From positions 1-33,807 of the forward strand of contig CANQUL010000010.1 of assembly GCA_947627015.1 (NCBI GenBank): 33,807 nucleotides of DNA. Direction: 5' to 3'. A model generated the notes under the pieces. The model saw only the letters and a list, made by a program, of their open reading frames with translations. It was not told the origin of the DNA and searched no databases. Positions 23,548 through 32,050 of the stretch are shown piece after piece. This stretch comes from an uncultured Clostridia bacterium. Its GTDB lineage: Bacteria; Bacillota; Clostridia; Christensenellales; Borkfalkiaceae. Numbering within the stretch: the first letter of the stretch is position 1; each line of letters starts with the position of its first letter. A program made the translations under genes and the position numbers.

Positions 23548-24729
23548 TCAGAAGAGGCGGCGTCTGAAAAGATCTCCCCTTTCGAGCGGGACGGGACAGG
23601 CAAAGGAATAGCGTGCCTGCACGAGTTTGGCGTCGTTCTCGGGTGTGCCGTCCGCATCGCAAAGGAGCGACACGGTGACGGTCCCCGTACCGGAGGGAGA
23701 CAGATATTCGAGCGTATCCCCTTCGCGGAAGCGGCTGCGCATCTCCACGGTCACGCGGCCGTCGGCATAGTCCTCGACGACGGCGACAAAGGCGCAGGTG
23801 CCCGTCCGCTGCGATTCCCCCGAGGAGACGGTCTCGCGGTTGTCCCCGAAGGCATAGGCGGCCGTGTATTCCCGATGCGTCAGCGTGTCGAGTTCGGCCA
23901 TGAGCGCGGGGGAATAGCCCTTGTCGATGGCACGGCGATAGGTCCCGACGACGGTCGCGAGATAGAATTCGCTCTTCATGCGGCCCTCGATCTTGAAGGA
24001 GCAGACCCCCGCGGCGGCGAGGTCGCCGAGCCGGTCGATCATGCAGAGGTCCTTGCTGTTCAGAAGATAGGTCCCCCGCTCGTCCTCTTCGGCAGTGAGC
24101 GGAACACCCTCCCGCGTGAGGAGACGGTATTCGTTCCGGCAGGGCTGCGAACAGGCGCCCCGGTTGGAGGAACGGCCCGCGAGATAGTCGGAGAGGTAGC
24201 ACCTTCCGCTGTACGAGATGCACATGGCGCCGTGGACGAAGGCCTCGAGTTCGAGGGCGGGGACGGCGGCATGGATCGCGGCGATCTCGGAAATCGAGAG
24301 TTCGCGGGCGAGCACGACGCGTGCGGCACCCTGTTCATACCAGAAGCGCGCGGCCTCCGCATTGGTCGTGTTGGCCTGCGTGGAGATGTGGATCGGCAGC
24401 GAAGGCGCGATCCTGCGGACGAGCGCAAAGACGCCCGGATCGGACACGAGGACGCCGTCGGCACCTATTTCGGAGAGAAGGAAAAGATGGCGCTCGAGCG
24501 CCTTGAAGTCGGCATTCCGCGCAAAGATGTTCACCGCGGCGTACAGCTTCTTCCCGCGGGCATGGGTATAGGCTGCGCCCTCTGCGAGCTCCTCGTCGGT
24601 GAAATTCTCGGCATAGGAACGGAGCGAAAAGGACTTGCCGCCGAGGTAGACCGCATCGGCGCCGAAGCGGAGTGCGAGCTTGAGTTTTTTGAGGTTTCCC
24701 GCCGGGGCGAGAAGTTCGGGATGATTCAT
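23548..24729 (-). CDS. U32 family protein, probable tRNA uridine-34 hydroxylase (TrhP type)
   Basis: The 393-aa product opens with PELLAPAGNLKKLKLALRFG and AVYLGGKSFSLR, the standard U32 start. It carries the U32 signature region with four conserved Cys (CISYSGRCYLSDYLAGR, then NRGACSQPCRNEY, about residues 168-200) followed by KDLCMIDRL and FKIEGRMKS. U32 members of this type (TrhP; YrrN/YrrO in B. subtilis) need an Fe-S cluster and prephenate to hydroxylate U34 in tRNA; others are called collagenase-like proteases. The neighbouring TrmR homologue, which methylates the hydroxyl, supports the tRNA role. The start overlaps the TrmR stop (ATGA). Only one U32 gene is present here, whereas B. subtilis has two side by side. 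Confidence 0.87.
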   Translation of the reverse strand: MNHPELLAPAGNLKKLKLALRFGADAVYLGGKSFSLRSYAENFTDEELAEGAAYTHARGKKLYAAVNIFARNADFKALERHLFLLSEIGADGVLVSDPGVFALVRRIAPSLPIHISTQANTTNAEAARFWYEQGAARVVLARELSISEIAAIHAAVPALELEAFVHGAMCISYSGRCYLSDYLAGRSSNRGACSQPCRNEYRLLTREGVPLTAEEDERGTYLLNSKDLCMIDRLGDLAAAGVCSFKIEGRMKSEFYLATVVGTYRRAIDKGYSPALMAELDTLTHREYTAAYAFGDNRETVSSGESQRTGTCAFVAVVEDYADGRVTVEMRSRFREGDTLEYLSPSGTGTVTVSLLCDADGTPENDAKLVQARYSFACPVPLERGDLFRRRLF

Positions 24730-25304
24730 GACGTCCTGATGCTGAGGGCCACGCCCTCGCCGTAATCGTAATATTCGGTCCGGAAACAGGGATCCCCCTC
24801 GAGGAGGGCGAGGTATTCGCGGATGTGCTCCACGAGCATGCGCCGCTTTTTGGGCGGCTCTCCGCGCACCCAGCCATAGAGAAAGACGTCGTCCGAGACG
24901 AGTGCGCCGCCGCGCCGCAAGAGCCGCTTGCAGTCCGCAAAATAGTTCCGGTACTGCGCCTTGGGACCGTCGAGGAAGATGAGGTCGTATTCCCCCGTAA
25001 GAAGAGGCAGGATCTCGCCTGCGTCGCCCTCCAAAACATCCCCCTTTACGGCAAAATCGTCAAAGAGAACGCGGGCATGGGCGGCACGGACGGGGTCTCG
25101 TTCGATGGCGGTGACCGTGACGCCCGTCCCGAGAAAGAGGCTTGCGGCGGTGAGGCCTTCGCCTGCGCCGATCTCGAGATACCGCGCTGCGCCGAGCGTC
25201 TCGGCCGTCTTCTTGAGCAGGGAGAGCGTCTCATCCGCACAGGTCGGATCGCGTCCCCGCTTGGCCTCCTCACGGAGGCGGGCAAGATCGTCTATTCTCC
25301 CCAT
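24726..25304 (-). CDS. trmR: tRNA 5-hydroxyuridine methyltransferase (TrmR-like O-methyltransferase)
   Basis: The 192-aa class I SAM methyltransferase shows motif I YLEIGAGEGLTA (about 41-52), the acidic ribose binder AIERDP, and LIFLDGPKAQYRNYF (about 106-120) as in the COG4122 O-methyltransferases; a late aromatic YGWVRGEPP completes the pattern. In B. subtilis TrmR (YrrM), encoded next to the U32 genes, makes 5-methoxyuridine at tRNA position 34. The same pairing here supports the call. The ATG at 25304 is chosen because GGAG lies just upstream and the upstream gene ends at 25292; a longer frame to 25580 would run deep into that gene. Confidence 0.85.
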   Translation of the reverse strand: MGRIDDLARLREEAKRGRDPTCADETLSLLKKTAETLGAARYLEIGAGEGLTAASLFLGTGVTVTAIERDPVRAAHARVLFDDFAVKGDVLEGDAGEILPLLTGEYDLIFLDGPKAQYRNYFADCKRLLRRGGALVSDDVFLYGWVRGEPPKKRRMLVEHIREYLALLEGDPCFRTEYYDYGEGVALSIRTS

Positions 25305-25987
25305 TCCGCTCCGCTCTCCGCTGCGCGCGCTTCGTAGTGCTTTCCGAGGATGCGGCTCACCACGGGGAAGGCCGAACCGACCGCCGCCTGCGGCAGCGGC
25401 TTTTCGTTCGCCGTCCGGTACAGACGGCAGAAGATGGCAGTGAGCACCTCGATCTGCTCCCGGTAGATCTCGGCATGGGCGCATTCCCTGCGGAATTCCT
25501 CGAATTCCATGCGTGCGGTGTCCGTCTCCCCGTTGTCGAGCCGGATGAGGATATACGGGTACGCCGTCATGTACTTCCATCCCTTGCCGCCGTTGTGGCG
25601 GAGAAGGTCGATATAGTGATCTGCGGCGGGCAGGTCGTCAAGGGCCATGCACGCGTTGATGTACCACATGAAAGCTACGGTGCGCACGAGGAAGAAAAAG
25701 GGACTCTTCCTCTTCTTGTCGAGAAGAGCGCGCGCTTCGGCGTACCGCTTTTCGTTGTAGAGCTTGCCGCAGCCGATGTTGATCCCGTCGAGCAGGACGA
25801 GACGGGTCAGGAGGAGCGCCACAAAGACGGAAAAGACGATCAGAACGATGCCCCAAACGATGTTGAGCGGATCGTTCTCCCGAACGGCAAGAAGAAAGAT
25901 GCCGAACCCGAGGAAGATCGCCGAGACGATCGGCGCACAGATGTAGACAAAGAGATTGCGTTGATAAACGGAAGAATCGCGTTTCAT
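25292..25987 (-). CDS. Two-TM membrane protein of unknown function
   Basis: The 231-aa product has two adjacent TM helices (about residues 12-34 and 42-66). A cytoplasmic helical part follows, with a tetratricopeptide-like look: YNEKRYAEARALLDKKR, then INACMALDDLPAADHYIDLL and IRLDNGETDTARMEFEEFRR. I know no named family. AAGGAGAGAAC precedes the ATG. It sits between RNase J (46 nt upstream) and TrmR (13-nt overlap), so it is co-expressed with RNA-processing genes, but no motif ties it to RNA. Confidence 0.75.
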   Translation of the reverse strand: MKRDSSVYQRNLFVYICAPIVSAIFLGFGIFLLAVRENDPLNIVWGIVLIVFSVFVALLLTRLVLLDGINIGCGKLYNEKRYAEARALLDKKRKSPFFFLVRTVAFMWYINACMALDDLPAADHYIDLLRHNGGKGWKYMTAYPYILIRLDNGETDTARMEFEEFRRECAHAEIYREQIEVLTAIFCRLYRTANEKPLPQAAVGSAFPVVSRILGKHYEARAAESGAEWGE

Positions 25988-26033
25988 GGGTTCTCTCCTT
26001 TTTCGTTGCCCGCCCGCAAAGACGGCCGCGGGC

Positions 26034-27956
26034 CTATATCTCCGTGATGATCGGGACGATCATGGGCGACTGCTTGGTCTTTTTGAACAAATAGTTCCGT
26101 ACGGCGCGGCGGACGGCTCCTTCGAGTTCCTCCCGCGGGCCCTTGACGCCCTCCACCGCCTTTCCCACGATCCCCACGAGCTCGTGCATGGCCGTACGCT
26201 CCTGATCTTCGTCCGAAAAGACGAATCCGCGGCTCTCGACGACGGGATCGCTCATGAGCACCCCGCGCGACAGCGTGACGCCGATGAGGAAGAGCCCTTC
26301 GCTTGACATGCGGATGCGGTCCTTTAAGACTTCGCTGGTGCCGTAATCCTCGAATCCGCTCCCGTCGATGAGGCGGGCGCCCGCGGGAATACTCTCGCCC
26401 AAACGGATGCTGTCCTCAAAGACTTCGACGCAAGAGCCGATCTCGGGGATGATGATCTGCGACGGCTTCATGCCGAGTTCCTCCGCAAGTGCGGCGTGCC
26501 GCTTCAAGTGGCGGTATTCGCCGTGTACGGGAATAAAGAACTTGGGACGGAGCAGGGAGTGCATGATCTTGTGCTCCTCCTGACAGGCGTGACCCGAGAC
26601 GTGGATCTTTTCGAGGCTCTCATAGACCACTTCGGCGCCGCGCTTCATGAGGTTGTTGATGACGCGGGTGATCATCTTTTCGTTGCCCGGGATGGGGCTC
26701 GCGGAGATGATGACGGTGTCGTTCGCACCGATGTTCACTTTGTTAAATTCCCCCGCCGCCATACGGGTGAGTGCGGACATGGGTTCGCCCTGTGAGCCCG
26801 TGGAGACGATGACGATCTCCCGGTCAAAGTAATTTTTTGCCTTTTCGACATCGATGAGCACGCCCTCGGGGATAGAGATCTCGCCGATCTTGGAGGCCGC
26901 TTCGACCACGCTGAGCATGCTGCGGCCGGAGAGCGCGACCTTTCTGCGGAATTTCACCGCGATGTCGATGATCTGCTGGAGACGGTGCACGTTGGAGGCA
27001 AAGGTGGCGATGACGAGCCGTCTGTCCGCGTGCTCCGCAAATAGGTGTTCGAGCGTGGTGCCGACGACCTTTTCACTCATCGTGAAGCCGGGGCGTTCGA
27101 TATTGGTGGATTCCCCGAGGTACAGGAGCACGCCGCGCTTGCCGTATTCCGCGAGCTCCGCAAGGTCGATGGGACTGCCCGCAACGGGCGTCAGGTCTAT
27201 CTTGAAGTCTCCGCTGTGGAAGATGATGCCGTAAGGCGTCTCGACGGCGAGGGCGGTCGCTCCCGCAATGGAGTGGTTGACGTTGACGATGTTGACATTG
27301 AAGCTCCCCGCGCGGATCTTGTCCCCGGGTGCCACCGTGCGCTCCGAGACGAAATTCATGCGGTGCTCGCGCAGCTTATTGTCGACGAGCGCGAGCGTGA
27401 GCTTGGTGCCGTACACGGGCGTGGACGGGTCGAGCTCCTTCATGAGATAGGGCACGCCGCCGATGTGGTCCTCGTGTCCGTGCGTCAGGAATACGCCGCG
27501 GATCTTGTGCTTGTTCGCGGCAAGGTAGGTGATGTCGGGGAATACGAGGTCGATGCCCGGCATCTCCTCCGTGGGGAAGATGATGCCCGCGTCGATCACG
27601 ATGATGTCGCTCCCGTACTCGATGGCGGTCATGTTTTTGCCGATCTCGCCGACGCCGCCGAAGAAGAGAATGCGGACGGGCCGCTTCCCCTTTTTGCCTC
27701 GTTTTGCGCCGTCGCCCTTGGACATGGCGGGGGGCAATACGCCCGTCTTGACGGGCTTGCTCTTTTTGAAGGGACCCTCCGTACGGGGCTTTGCGCTCTT
27801 GCCCGCGGCAGGGAGTTTGGGACGCTCCTGTTTGGGTTTGCCCGCGGGACGCTTTTGTTTTTCCTCGCGGTTATAGGCCTCGATCCCGTTCAGGATGGCG
27901 AGCTCTACGGCATCCTGAGGGCGTCTTGCGGGTCTTGGATCTGTCTTCTTATTCAA
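26034..27956 (-). CDS. rnj: Ribonuclease J with basic N-terminal extension
   Basis: The 640-aa metallo-beta-lactamase nuclease degrades and matures RNA (5'-3' exo- and endonuclease). The metal motif HGHEDHIGG lies at about 158-166, with the beta-CASP domain after it (STNIERPGFTMSE, VSTGSQGEPMSAL) and SGHACQEEHK and FFIPVHGEYRHL near the end. The first ~90 residues before VRILFFGGVGEIGKNM are an extension rich in Lys, Arg and Pro, absent from the ~555-aa B. subtilis enzymes; it may bind RNA or partners. The start is TTG at 27956 with AAGGAG 6 nt upstream. It heads an operon with a membrane protein, TrmR and U32. Confidence 0.95.
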   Translation of the reverse strand: MNKKTDPRPARRPQDAVELAILNGIEAYNREEKQKRPAGKPKQERPKLPAAGKSAKPRTEGPFKKSKPVKTGVLPPAMSKGDGAKRGKKGKRPVRILFFGGVGEIGKNMTAIEYGSDIIVIDAGIIFPTEEMPGIDLVFPDITYLAANKHKIRGVFLTHGHEDHIGGVPYLMKELDPSTPVYGTKLTLALVDNKLREHRMNFVSERTVAPGDKIRAGSFNVNIVNVNHSIAGATALAVETPYGIIFHSGDFKIDLTPVAGSPIDLAELAEYGKRGVLLYLGESTNIERPGFTMSEKVVGTTLEHLFAEHADRRLVIATFASNVHRLQQIIDIAVKFRRKVALSGRSMLSVVEAASKIGEISIPEGVLIDVEKAKNYFDREIVIVSTGSQGEPMSALTRMAAGEFNKVNIGANDTVIISASPIPGNEKMITRVINNLMKRGAEVVYESLEKIHVSGHACQEEHKIMHSLLRPKFFIPVHGEYRHLKRHAALAEELGMKPSQIIIPEIGSCVEVFEDSIRLGESIPAGARLIDGSGFEDYGTSEVLKDRIRMSSEGLFLIGVTLSRGVLMSDPVVESRGFVFSDEDQERTAMHELVGIVGKAVEGVKGPREELEGAVRRAVRNYLFKKTKQSPMIVPIITEI

Positions 27957-28022
27957 ATGAAACTCCTTTTTTTCTTCTCAAACTATCATTTTGGACGCAA
28001 CGGTCCGTTTTCAAACAAAACG

Positions 28023-28046
28023 GGAGAGCCGAATAACCGACTCTCC
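28023..28046 (-). terminator. Terminator of the 985-residue repeat protein gene
   Basis: GGAGAGTCG and CGGCTCTCC (one wobble pair) flank a 6-nt loop on the minus strand, followed by CGTTTTGTTTG. It lies 33 nt past the stop, between this gene and the RNase J operon. Confidence 0.8.
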
Positions 28047-28079
28047 GCGTCTTATCATATCTTACTTCTCTCGTACTGC

Positions 28080-31037
28080 TTAAAAGTCAAGGTCGGATTT
28101 CTCGACGATGGCGGTCTTGATGAGGCCCTCTTCGATGAGCTCTTCCTCGCTGCGGTATGCAAACTGAGCGGCGTAGTCGACCTCTTCGTACTCCTCGTTC
28201 TTCACCGTGCCGAGACGCTCCATCAGGAGTTCCATGAGGCGGAGCGAGCGGCGGAGCGCGACGTTGCTCTTGACCTTCATCATGAGCGGGGTGCGCTCAT
28301 ACATCTTGGTGTCGCCGGCGAACTTCTGGTGGTAGACGGAATCGGGGAACTCCTCGGGATTGAGGGCAAGGTAGACGCACAGCGTCTTGCCGCGGATGCC
28401 GATCTTGGCGACCGTCTCGTTGTTGTAGGCAAAGCGGTCGTTGGACCAGTTGAGCTGAGAGGCGATGTTATTGTAGGAGAGGAAGGTGTTCTTCAGGATG
28501 CTGTAGTGCTCCTTGACGCTCTCTTCGCTCTCGATAATCTTGGCGGTGAAACTTCTCTTGAGGCGGGTCGTGAGTTCCTTTTCGGGAACGGGCTCGTCGG
28601 CAGCGGGAGCCTCTTCGGCCTCCTCTTCGACGGCGGGAGCTGCGGCTACGGCGAGCTCTTCGACGACTTCCTCGGCGGGAGCTTCTTCGGCGGCTGCGGG
28701 CTCTTCGGCGACTTCCTCGGCGGGAGCCTCCTCTTCGACGGCGGGAGCTGCGGCTACTTCCTCGGCGGGAGCTTCCTCGACGGCCGCGGGCTCTTCGACA
28801 ACTTCCTCGGCGGGAGCGGGTTCCTCGGCCTCTTCGACAGGGGCAGGTTCCTCGGCCGTTTCCTCAACGGCTGCGGGCTCTTCGGCTGCTTCCTCAACGG
28901 GAGCTTCCTCGACGGCCGCGGGCTCTTCGACAACTTCCTCGGCGGGAACCTCCTCAACGGTCTCTTCGGCAGTTTCCTCTACGGGAGCTTCCTCGGCGGC
29001 CTCTTCGGTGGCTTCCTCGGCGGGAGCCTCCTCGACAGGCTCTTCGGCTGCTTCCTCGGTGGGAGCTTCCTCGACGGCCTCTTCGGCTGCCTTCTGCGCT
29101 TCGAGGTACTCGGCAATCTTCTGGTCGAGAAGTTCGTTTACCTTGTCCTCGATCGCCTGCTCCTCGGCGGCCTTTCTTGCGGCCTCTTCCTCGGCGGCGC
29201 GCTGCGCTTCCTCTTCGGCAAGGCGAGCGGCTTCCTCTTCGGCTGCCTTTCTCGCGGCCTCTTCTTCTTCGGCTGCCTTCTGCGCTTCGAGATACTCGGC
29301 GATCTTCTGGTCGACGAGATCGTTGACCTGCTCTTCGAGCGCCTTCTTGGCGGCTTCCTCTTCCTCGGCCTTGCGAGCGGCTTCCTCTTCGGCAAGGCGG
29401 GCAGCCTCTTCCTCGGCGGCGATCCGTGCGGCCTCTTCTTCGGCGGCGCGCTGCGCTTCCTCTTCGGCAAGGCGGGCAGCCTCCTCTTCCTCGGCCTTTC
29501 TTGCGGCCTCGGCGGCTTCCATGCGTTCCTCGACGATATCGGCTACGCGCGTCGCAAAGCCTTCGTAGTCAAATTCTTCTTCGGGCTCTTCGGCGGCCTT
29601 GAGGCGTTCCTCGACGATGTCGGCAACACGGGTCGCGATGGCCTCGTAATCGATCTCCTCGACGGGCTCTTCCGCAGCCTTGAGGCGCTCCTCGACGATG
29701 TCGGCGACGCGGTTTGCGATGGCCTCGTAGTCGATCTCCTCTTCGGGCTCTTCGGCGGCCTTGAGACGCTCCTCGACGACTTCGGCGACACGGTTTGCGA
29801 ACGCTTCGAAATCGAAGTCGTCCTCTTCGTCATAGAGCTCTTCTTCGTCCTCGGCGAACGCGGCGGCCTCCTCTTCGGCGGCGAGACGCTTCTCCTCGGT
29901 AAGGGCGACGAACTTGGCGGCGATGGCCTCTACGCCCTCATCATCGAGCGTGAGGTCGAACTCGTTCTCGAGCGCTTCGGCAACATAGCCGGCGATTGCG
30001 GTATAGTCAAGCGGAGGCAGGATCTCGACGACCTTGTCGGCAACGGCGGTCTCGTCGATGACGGGCATGGTCGCAACGACCTTTTCGGCGATGAAGTCGT
30101 AGTCGGTCTCGGGAAGAAGAGCGGCGACTTTCTCGGCGATGCGATCGTAGTCGGGTTCGGGAAGGATGGCCGCGATCTTCTGGGCGAGGGTGTCGTAATC
30201 GAAGAGATCTTCGACGGACACTTCTTCGTAGGCCTCTTCCGTCTCTTCGGCGGGAGCTTCCTCGGCGGCCTCTTCGGGCTGGGCGGTGAGCGCCTCGACC
30301 TTTTCCTGAAGCACCTCGATGCCGGCCTTGACCAAACCGATCTCGTCGTCGAGGTTGGCAATCATGGTCTCGATGCGCTCCTCATCGCTCGTCTGCTTCT
30401 CGGAGATCTCCTCCTCGCGGGCGAGGATGTCCTCCGCCTTCTGGGCTCTGGCCTCTTCGTCCTCGTTGACACGGACGATCTCGTCCTTGATCGCGTCGAG
30501 CTGTTCTTTGATCGCCTCGATCTGGGCGCGGAGCTCGCTGTCGTCGTAAGCCGCGGCGCCGCCGGCCATCTTGGCCTCGTGCTCTTCGTTGCTCTCGTTC
30601 ATCCTGTCCTCAATGTCCTCGACTGCCTCGACGATGTTCTCTTCGACGAGTTCGAGACGCTTGGAGAGACGGGCTTCGAGCGCTGCGACACTGAGAGATG
30701 CGAGAAGTTTCTTTTGAAGCGCAGCAAAGCTCTCGTTCATCTTCTTTTCGAGATAGACGGTCATCTCGTCGGTGCGGCGGTTGACGGCCTTGATGATCTC
30801 ATCCTTGACCTTGGCATCGGCTTTCTGCGCGTTGTCGTAAATCGCGCTGCCCTGCTGCAGGAGGAACTGGATCTCGCGGACGACGGTATCCGTGCCCTGA
30901 CGGACGCTTGCGGCAGTCTCGGAATTCTTGGCCTTGAGTTCCTTGTTTACCGCGGTCTGCGCATCTTCGATCTTCTTCGTGATCCCCTTGTAGAATCCCT
31001 GAAGCAAGACCTCGTTACTTTTGTTGTTCTCTGCCAT
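28080..31037 (-). CDS. Giant acidic coiled-coil/repeat protein with conserved-looking C-terminal domain
   Basis: The product is 985 aa, with no signal peptide or TM helix. Parts in order: a helical, coiled-coil N-terminus (1-250); an acidic linker; five ~20-residue repeats of the form DYDxIAEKVAALLP (271-375); four 27-residue repeats of the form IDYEAIANRVADIVEERLK (about 407-520); Glu/Ala/Arg heptad-like helices with two copies of DQKIAEYLEAQKAAEE (505-645); a Pro-Ala-Glu spacer (649-815); a globular C-terminal domain (about 824-930: RSFTAKIIESEESVKEHY, IASQLNWSNDRFAYNN, IGIRGKTLCVYLALNPEEF); and an acidic tail. From memory, similar C-terminal domains occur in other clostridial hypothetical proteins. 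GAGAGGTG precedes the ATG. It is a single-gene unit. A structural or scaffold role is only a guess. Confidence 0.9.
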   Translation of the reverse strand: MAENNKSNEVLLQGFYKGITKKIEDAQTAVNKELKAKNSETAASVRQGTDTVVREIQFLLQQGSAIYDNAQKADAKVKDEIIKAVNRRTDEMTVYLEKKMNESFAALQKKLLASLSVAALEARLSKRLELVEENIVEAVEDIEDRMNESNEEHEAKMAGGAAAYDDSELRAQIEAIKEQLDAIKDEIVRVNEDEEARAQKAEDILAREEEISEKQTSDEERIETMIANLDDEIGLVKAGIEVLQEKVEALTAQPEEAAEEAPAEETEEAYEEVSVEDLFDYDTLAQKIAAILPEPDYDRIAEKVAALLPETDYDFIAEKVVATMPVIDETAVADKVVEILPPLDYTAIAGYVAEALENEFDLTLDDEGVEAIAAKFVALTEEKRLAAEEEAAAFAEDEEELYDEEDDFDFEAFANRVAEVVEERLKAAEEPEEEIDYEAIANRVADIVEERLKAAEEPVEEIDYEAIATRVADIVEERLKAAEEPEEEFDYEGFATRVADIVEERMEAAEAARKAEEEEAARLAEEEAQRAAEEEAARIAAEEEAARLAEEEAARKAEEEEAAKKALEEQVNDLVDQKIAEYLEAQKAAEEEEAARKAAEEEAARLAEEEAQRAAEEEAARKAAEEQAIEDKVNELLDQKIAEYLEAQKAAEEAVEEAPTEEAAEEPVEEAPAEEATEEAAEEAPVEETAEETVEEVPAEEVVEEPAAVEEAPVEEAAEEPAAVEETAEEPAPVEEAEEPAPAEEVVEEPAAVEEAPAEEVAAAPAVEEEAPAEEVAEEPAAAEEAPAEEVVEELAVAAAPAVEEEAEEAPAADEPVPEKELTTRLKRSFTAKIIESEESVKEHYSILKNTFLSYNNIASQLNWSNDRFAYNNETVAKIGIRGKTLCVYLALNPEEFPDSVYHQKFAGDTKMYERTPLMMKVKSNVALRRSLRLMELLMERLGTVKNEEYEEVDYAAQFAYRSEEELIEEGLIKTAIVEKSDLDF
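29540..29825 (-). repeat. Four in-frame 81-bp tandem repeats inside the giant protein gene
   Basis: Each unit encodes the 27-residue pattern IDYEAIANRVADIVEERLK plus an acidic AAEEPEEE joint. Differences are mostly silent or conservative (Ile/Phe, Asn/Thr), which points to duplication within the gene. Confidence 0.75.
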
Positions 31038-31079
31038 AATTTCACCTCTCAGCTTGAAGCTAATTTTTTTCTATCTACC

Positions 31080-31108
31080 ATTTTACAACAAATCGCGGGA
31101 AAAGTAAA
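31080..31108 (-). promoter_or_regulatory. Promoter of the giant repeat protein gene
   Basis: On the minus strand: -35 TTTACT (31103-31108), 17-bp spacer, -10 TAAAAT (31080-31085). It is followed by a ~35-nt leader ending in GAGAGGTGAAATT before the ATG. Confidence 0.7.
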
Positions 31109-31156
31109 TACTTTCACGGAAAATTTTTTAATAAAAATCAAGATTTTTTTTGAAAA

Positions 31157-31184
31157 GGCGGCTTTTTCGGGATTTTTCGCCGCC
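31157..31184 (-). terminator. Terminator of the SPFH-RtcB-YihY operon
   Basis: GGCGGC and GCCGCC flank a 16-nt loop; on the minus strand TTTTC and further T-rich sequence follow. It lies about 45 nt after the yihY stop. Confidence 0.75.
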
Positions 31185-31229
31185 GAAGAGGGCAACCGTG
31201 TCCGAATGAGGGGGATTTTCCCTCTTTTT

Positions 31230-32039
31230 TTACAGCCGCTTATGCGCAAGTCGCCCGGTCTCGATCCGCGTACGGTTCAGCGTGACGCCCGCCATCAGGC
31301 ATACGGCCATCCAATCGGCAAAGACGAGCACGGCCACCGCGACGGACAATGCGCCGTAAAGACGGCCTGTATCCGCAAAACGGACGTATAGAGAAAAAAC
31401 CGCCGAAGCGGCAAGCCACAGGACGGCGGTCAGAGCGCTGCCCGCGGCCGTCGCCGAAGCAGGGACCTTGTAAGGGCAGATGTAGCCGTTCAGGATCCAT
31501 GCCGCAAAGAAGCCGAGCACAAAGACGAGCGCGTACTCCGTGAGACGGAACAGCCACAGGGGGAGAATGCGCCCGAGACCGGCCGCCGCAAGCAGGGCCG
31601 CGCCCGCAAAGGCGAAATAGAAGAGGACGAAAAAGGTGACGACGAGAGAGGAGAGCCGCACCTTCCAGCCGCGCTTTTCCCTGCGGTACGCATAGACGAT
31701 CTCCCCGCTTCTCCTGAGGTGATAGAAGAAACTCGACGAGGACCAGAGCGTCGTTGCGAGGAAGAGAAGGTCGGCTCCCGCAGACGCCTCGCGGGCATGC
31801 TCCCCGAAATAGGAAAAGAGCTCCCCTGCCCATGAAAAGAGTCCCATCGAGGTGAGCTCGTCCCCTCCCGGGATGCGCCCCGCGAGCAGGGTCAGCCAGA
31901 AGAGGAAGGGAAGGGCGGCCGTGACGAGAAAGAACGCAAGCGTGCCCGCAAGCGTTGTGCAGCGGGCGCGGGAGAGGGCGGCATGCGCCCTGCGGGCCCT
32001 TCGGAACAGGGCCTTCGGCGAGGGGAATTTTTTTGCCAT
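31230..32039 (-). CDS. YihY/BrkB-family membrane protein
   Basis: The 269-aa polytopic protein starts with a basic amphipathic segment (MAKKFPSPKALFRRARRAHA), then about six TM helices (near 28-50, 85-105, 128-155, 162-185, 198-220 and 230-252). The loop SSSFFYHLRRSGEIVYAYRR and the FALP-like AALPFLFWL of the first helix fit the YihY/BrkB family (once called RNase BN in error). Members are inner-membrane proteins of uncertain function. No Shine-Dalgarno precedes the ATG; it lies 11 nt after the stop of a possible 26-codon frame, so translation may depend on coupling, or the message may start close to the ATG. Confidence 0.85.
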   Translation of the reverse strand: MAKKFPSPKALFRRARRAHAALSRARCTTLAGTLAFFLVTAALPFLFWLTLLAGRIPGGDELTSMGLFSWAGELFSYFGEHAREASAGADLLFLATTLWSSSSFFYHLRRSGEIVYAYRREKRGWKVRLSSLVVTFFVLFYFAFAGAALLAAAGLGRILPLWLFRLTEYALVFVLGFFAAWILNGYICPYKVPASATAAGSALTAVLWLAASAVFSLYVRFADTGRLYGALSVAVAVLVFADWMAVCLMAGVTLNRTRIETGRLAHKRL

Positions 32040-32050
32040 TCTATATAATG

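Noticed and set aside
28580..29830. Regular repeats that could suggest a CRISPR or satellite array
   Set aside because: The repeats are in frame, vary mostly at silent positions and encode helical or Pro-Ala-Glu protein repeats. There are no spacers.
31208..31231. Hairpin GAGGG/CCCTC with T7 on the plus strand beside the yihY end
   Set aside because: The T tract is on the strand opposite to yihY and no plus-strand gene precedes it; the GGCGGC hairpin at 31157-31184 is the better terminator for the operon.
27045..31391. A 1448-codon plus-strand open frame antisense to RNase J and the giant repeat protein
   Set aside because: It is a shadow of GC-rich, repetitive minus-strand coding DNA. The product is low-complexity Gly/Leu/Phe and Asp/Val strings with no motif, and the opposite strand carries clear domains.
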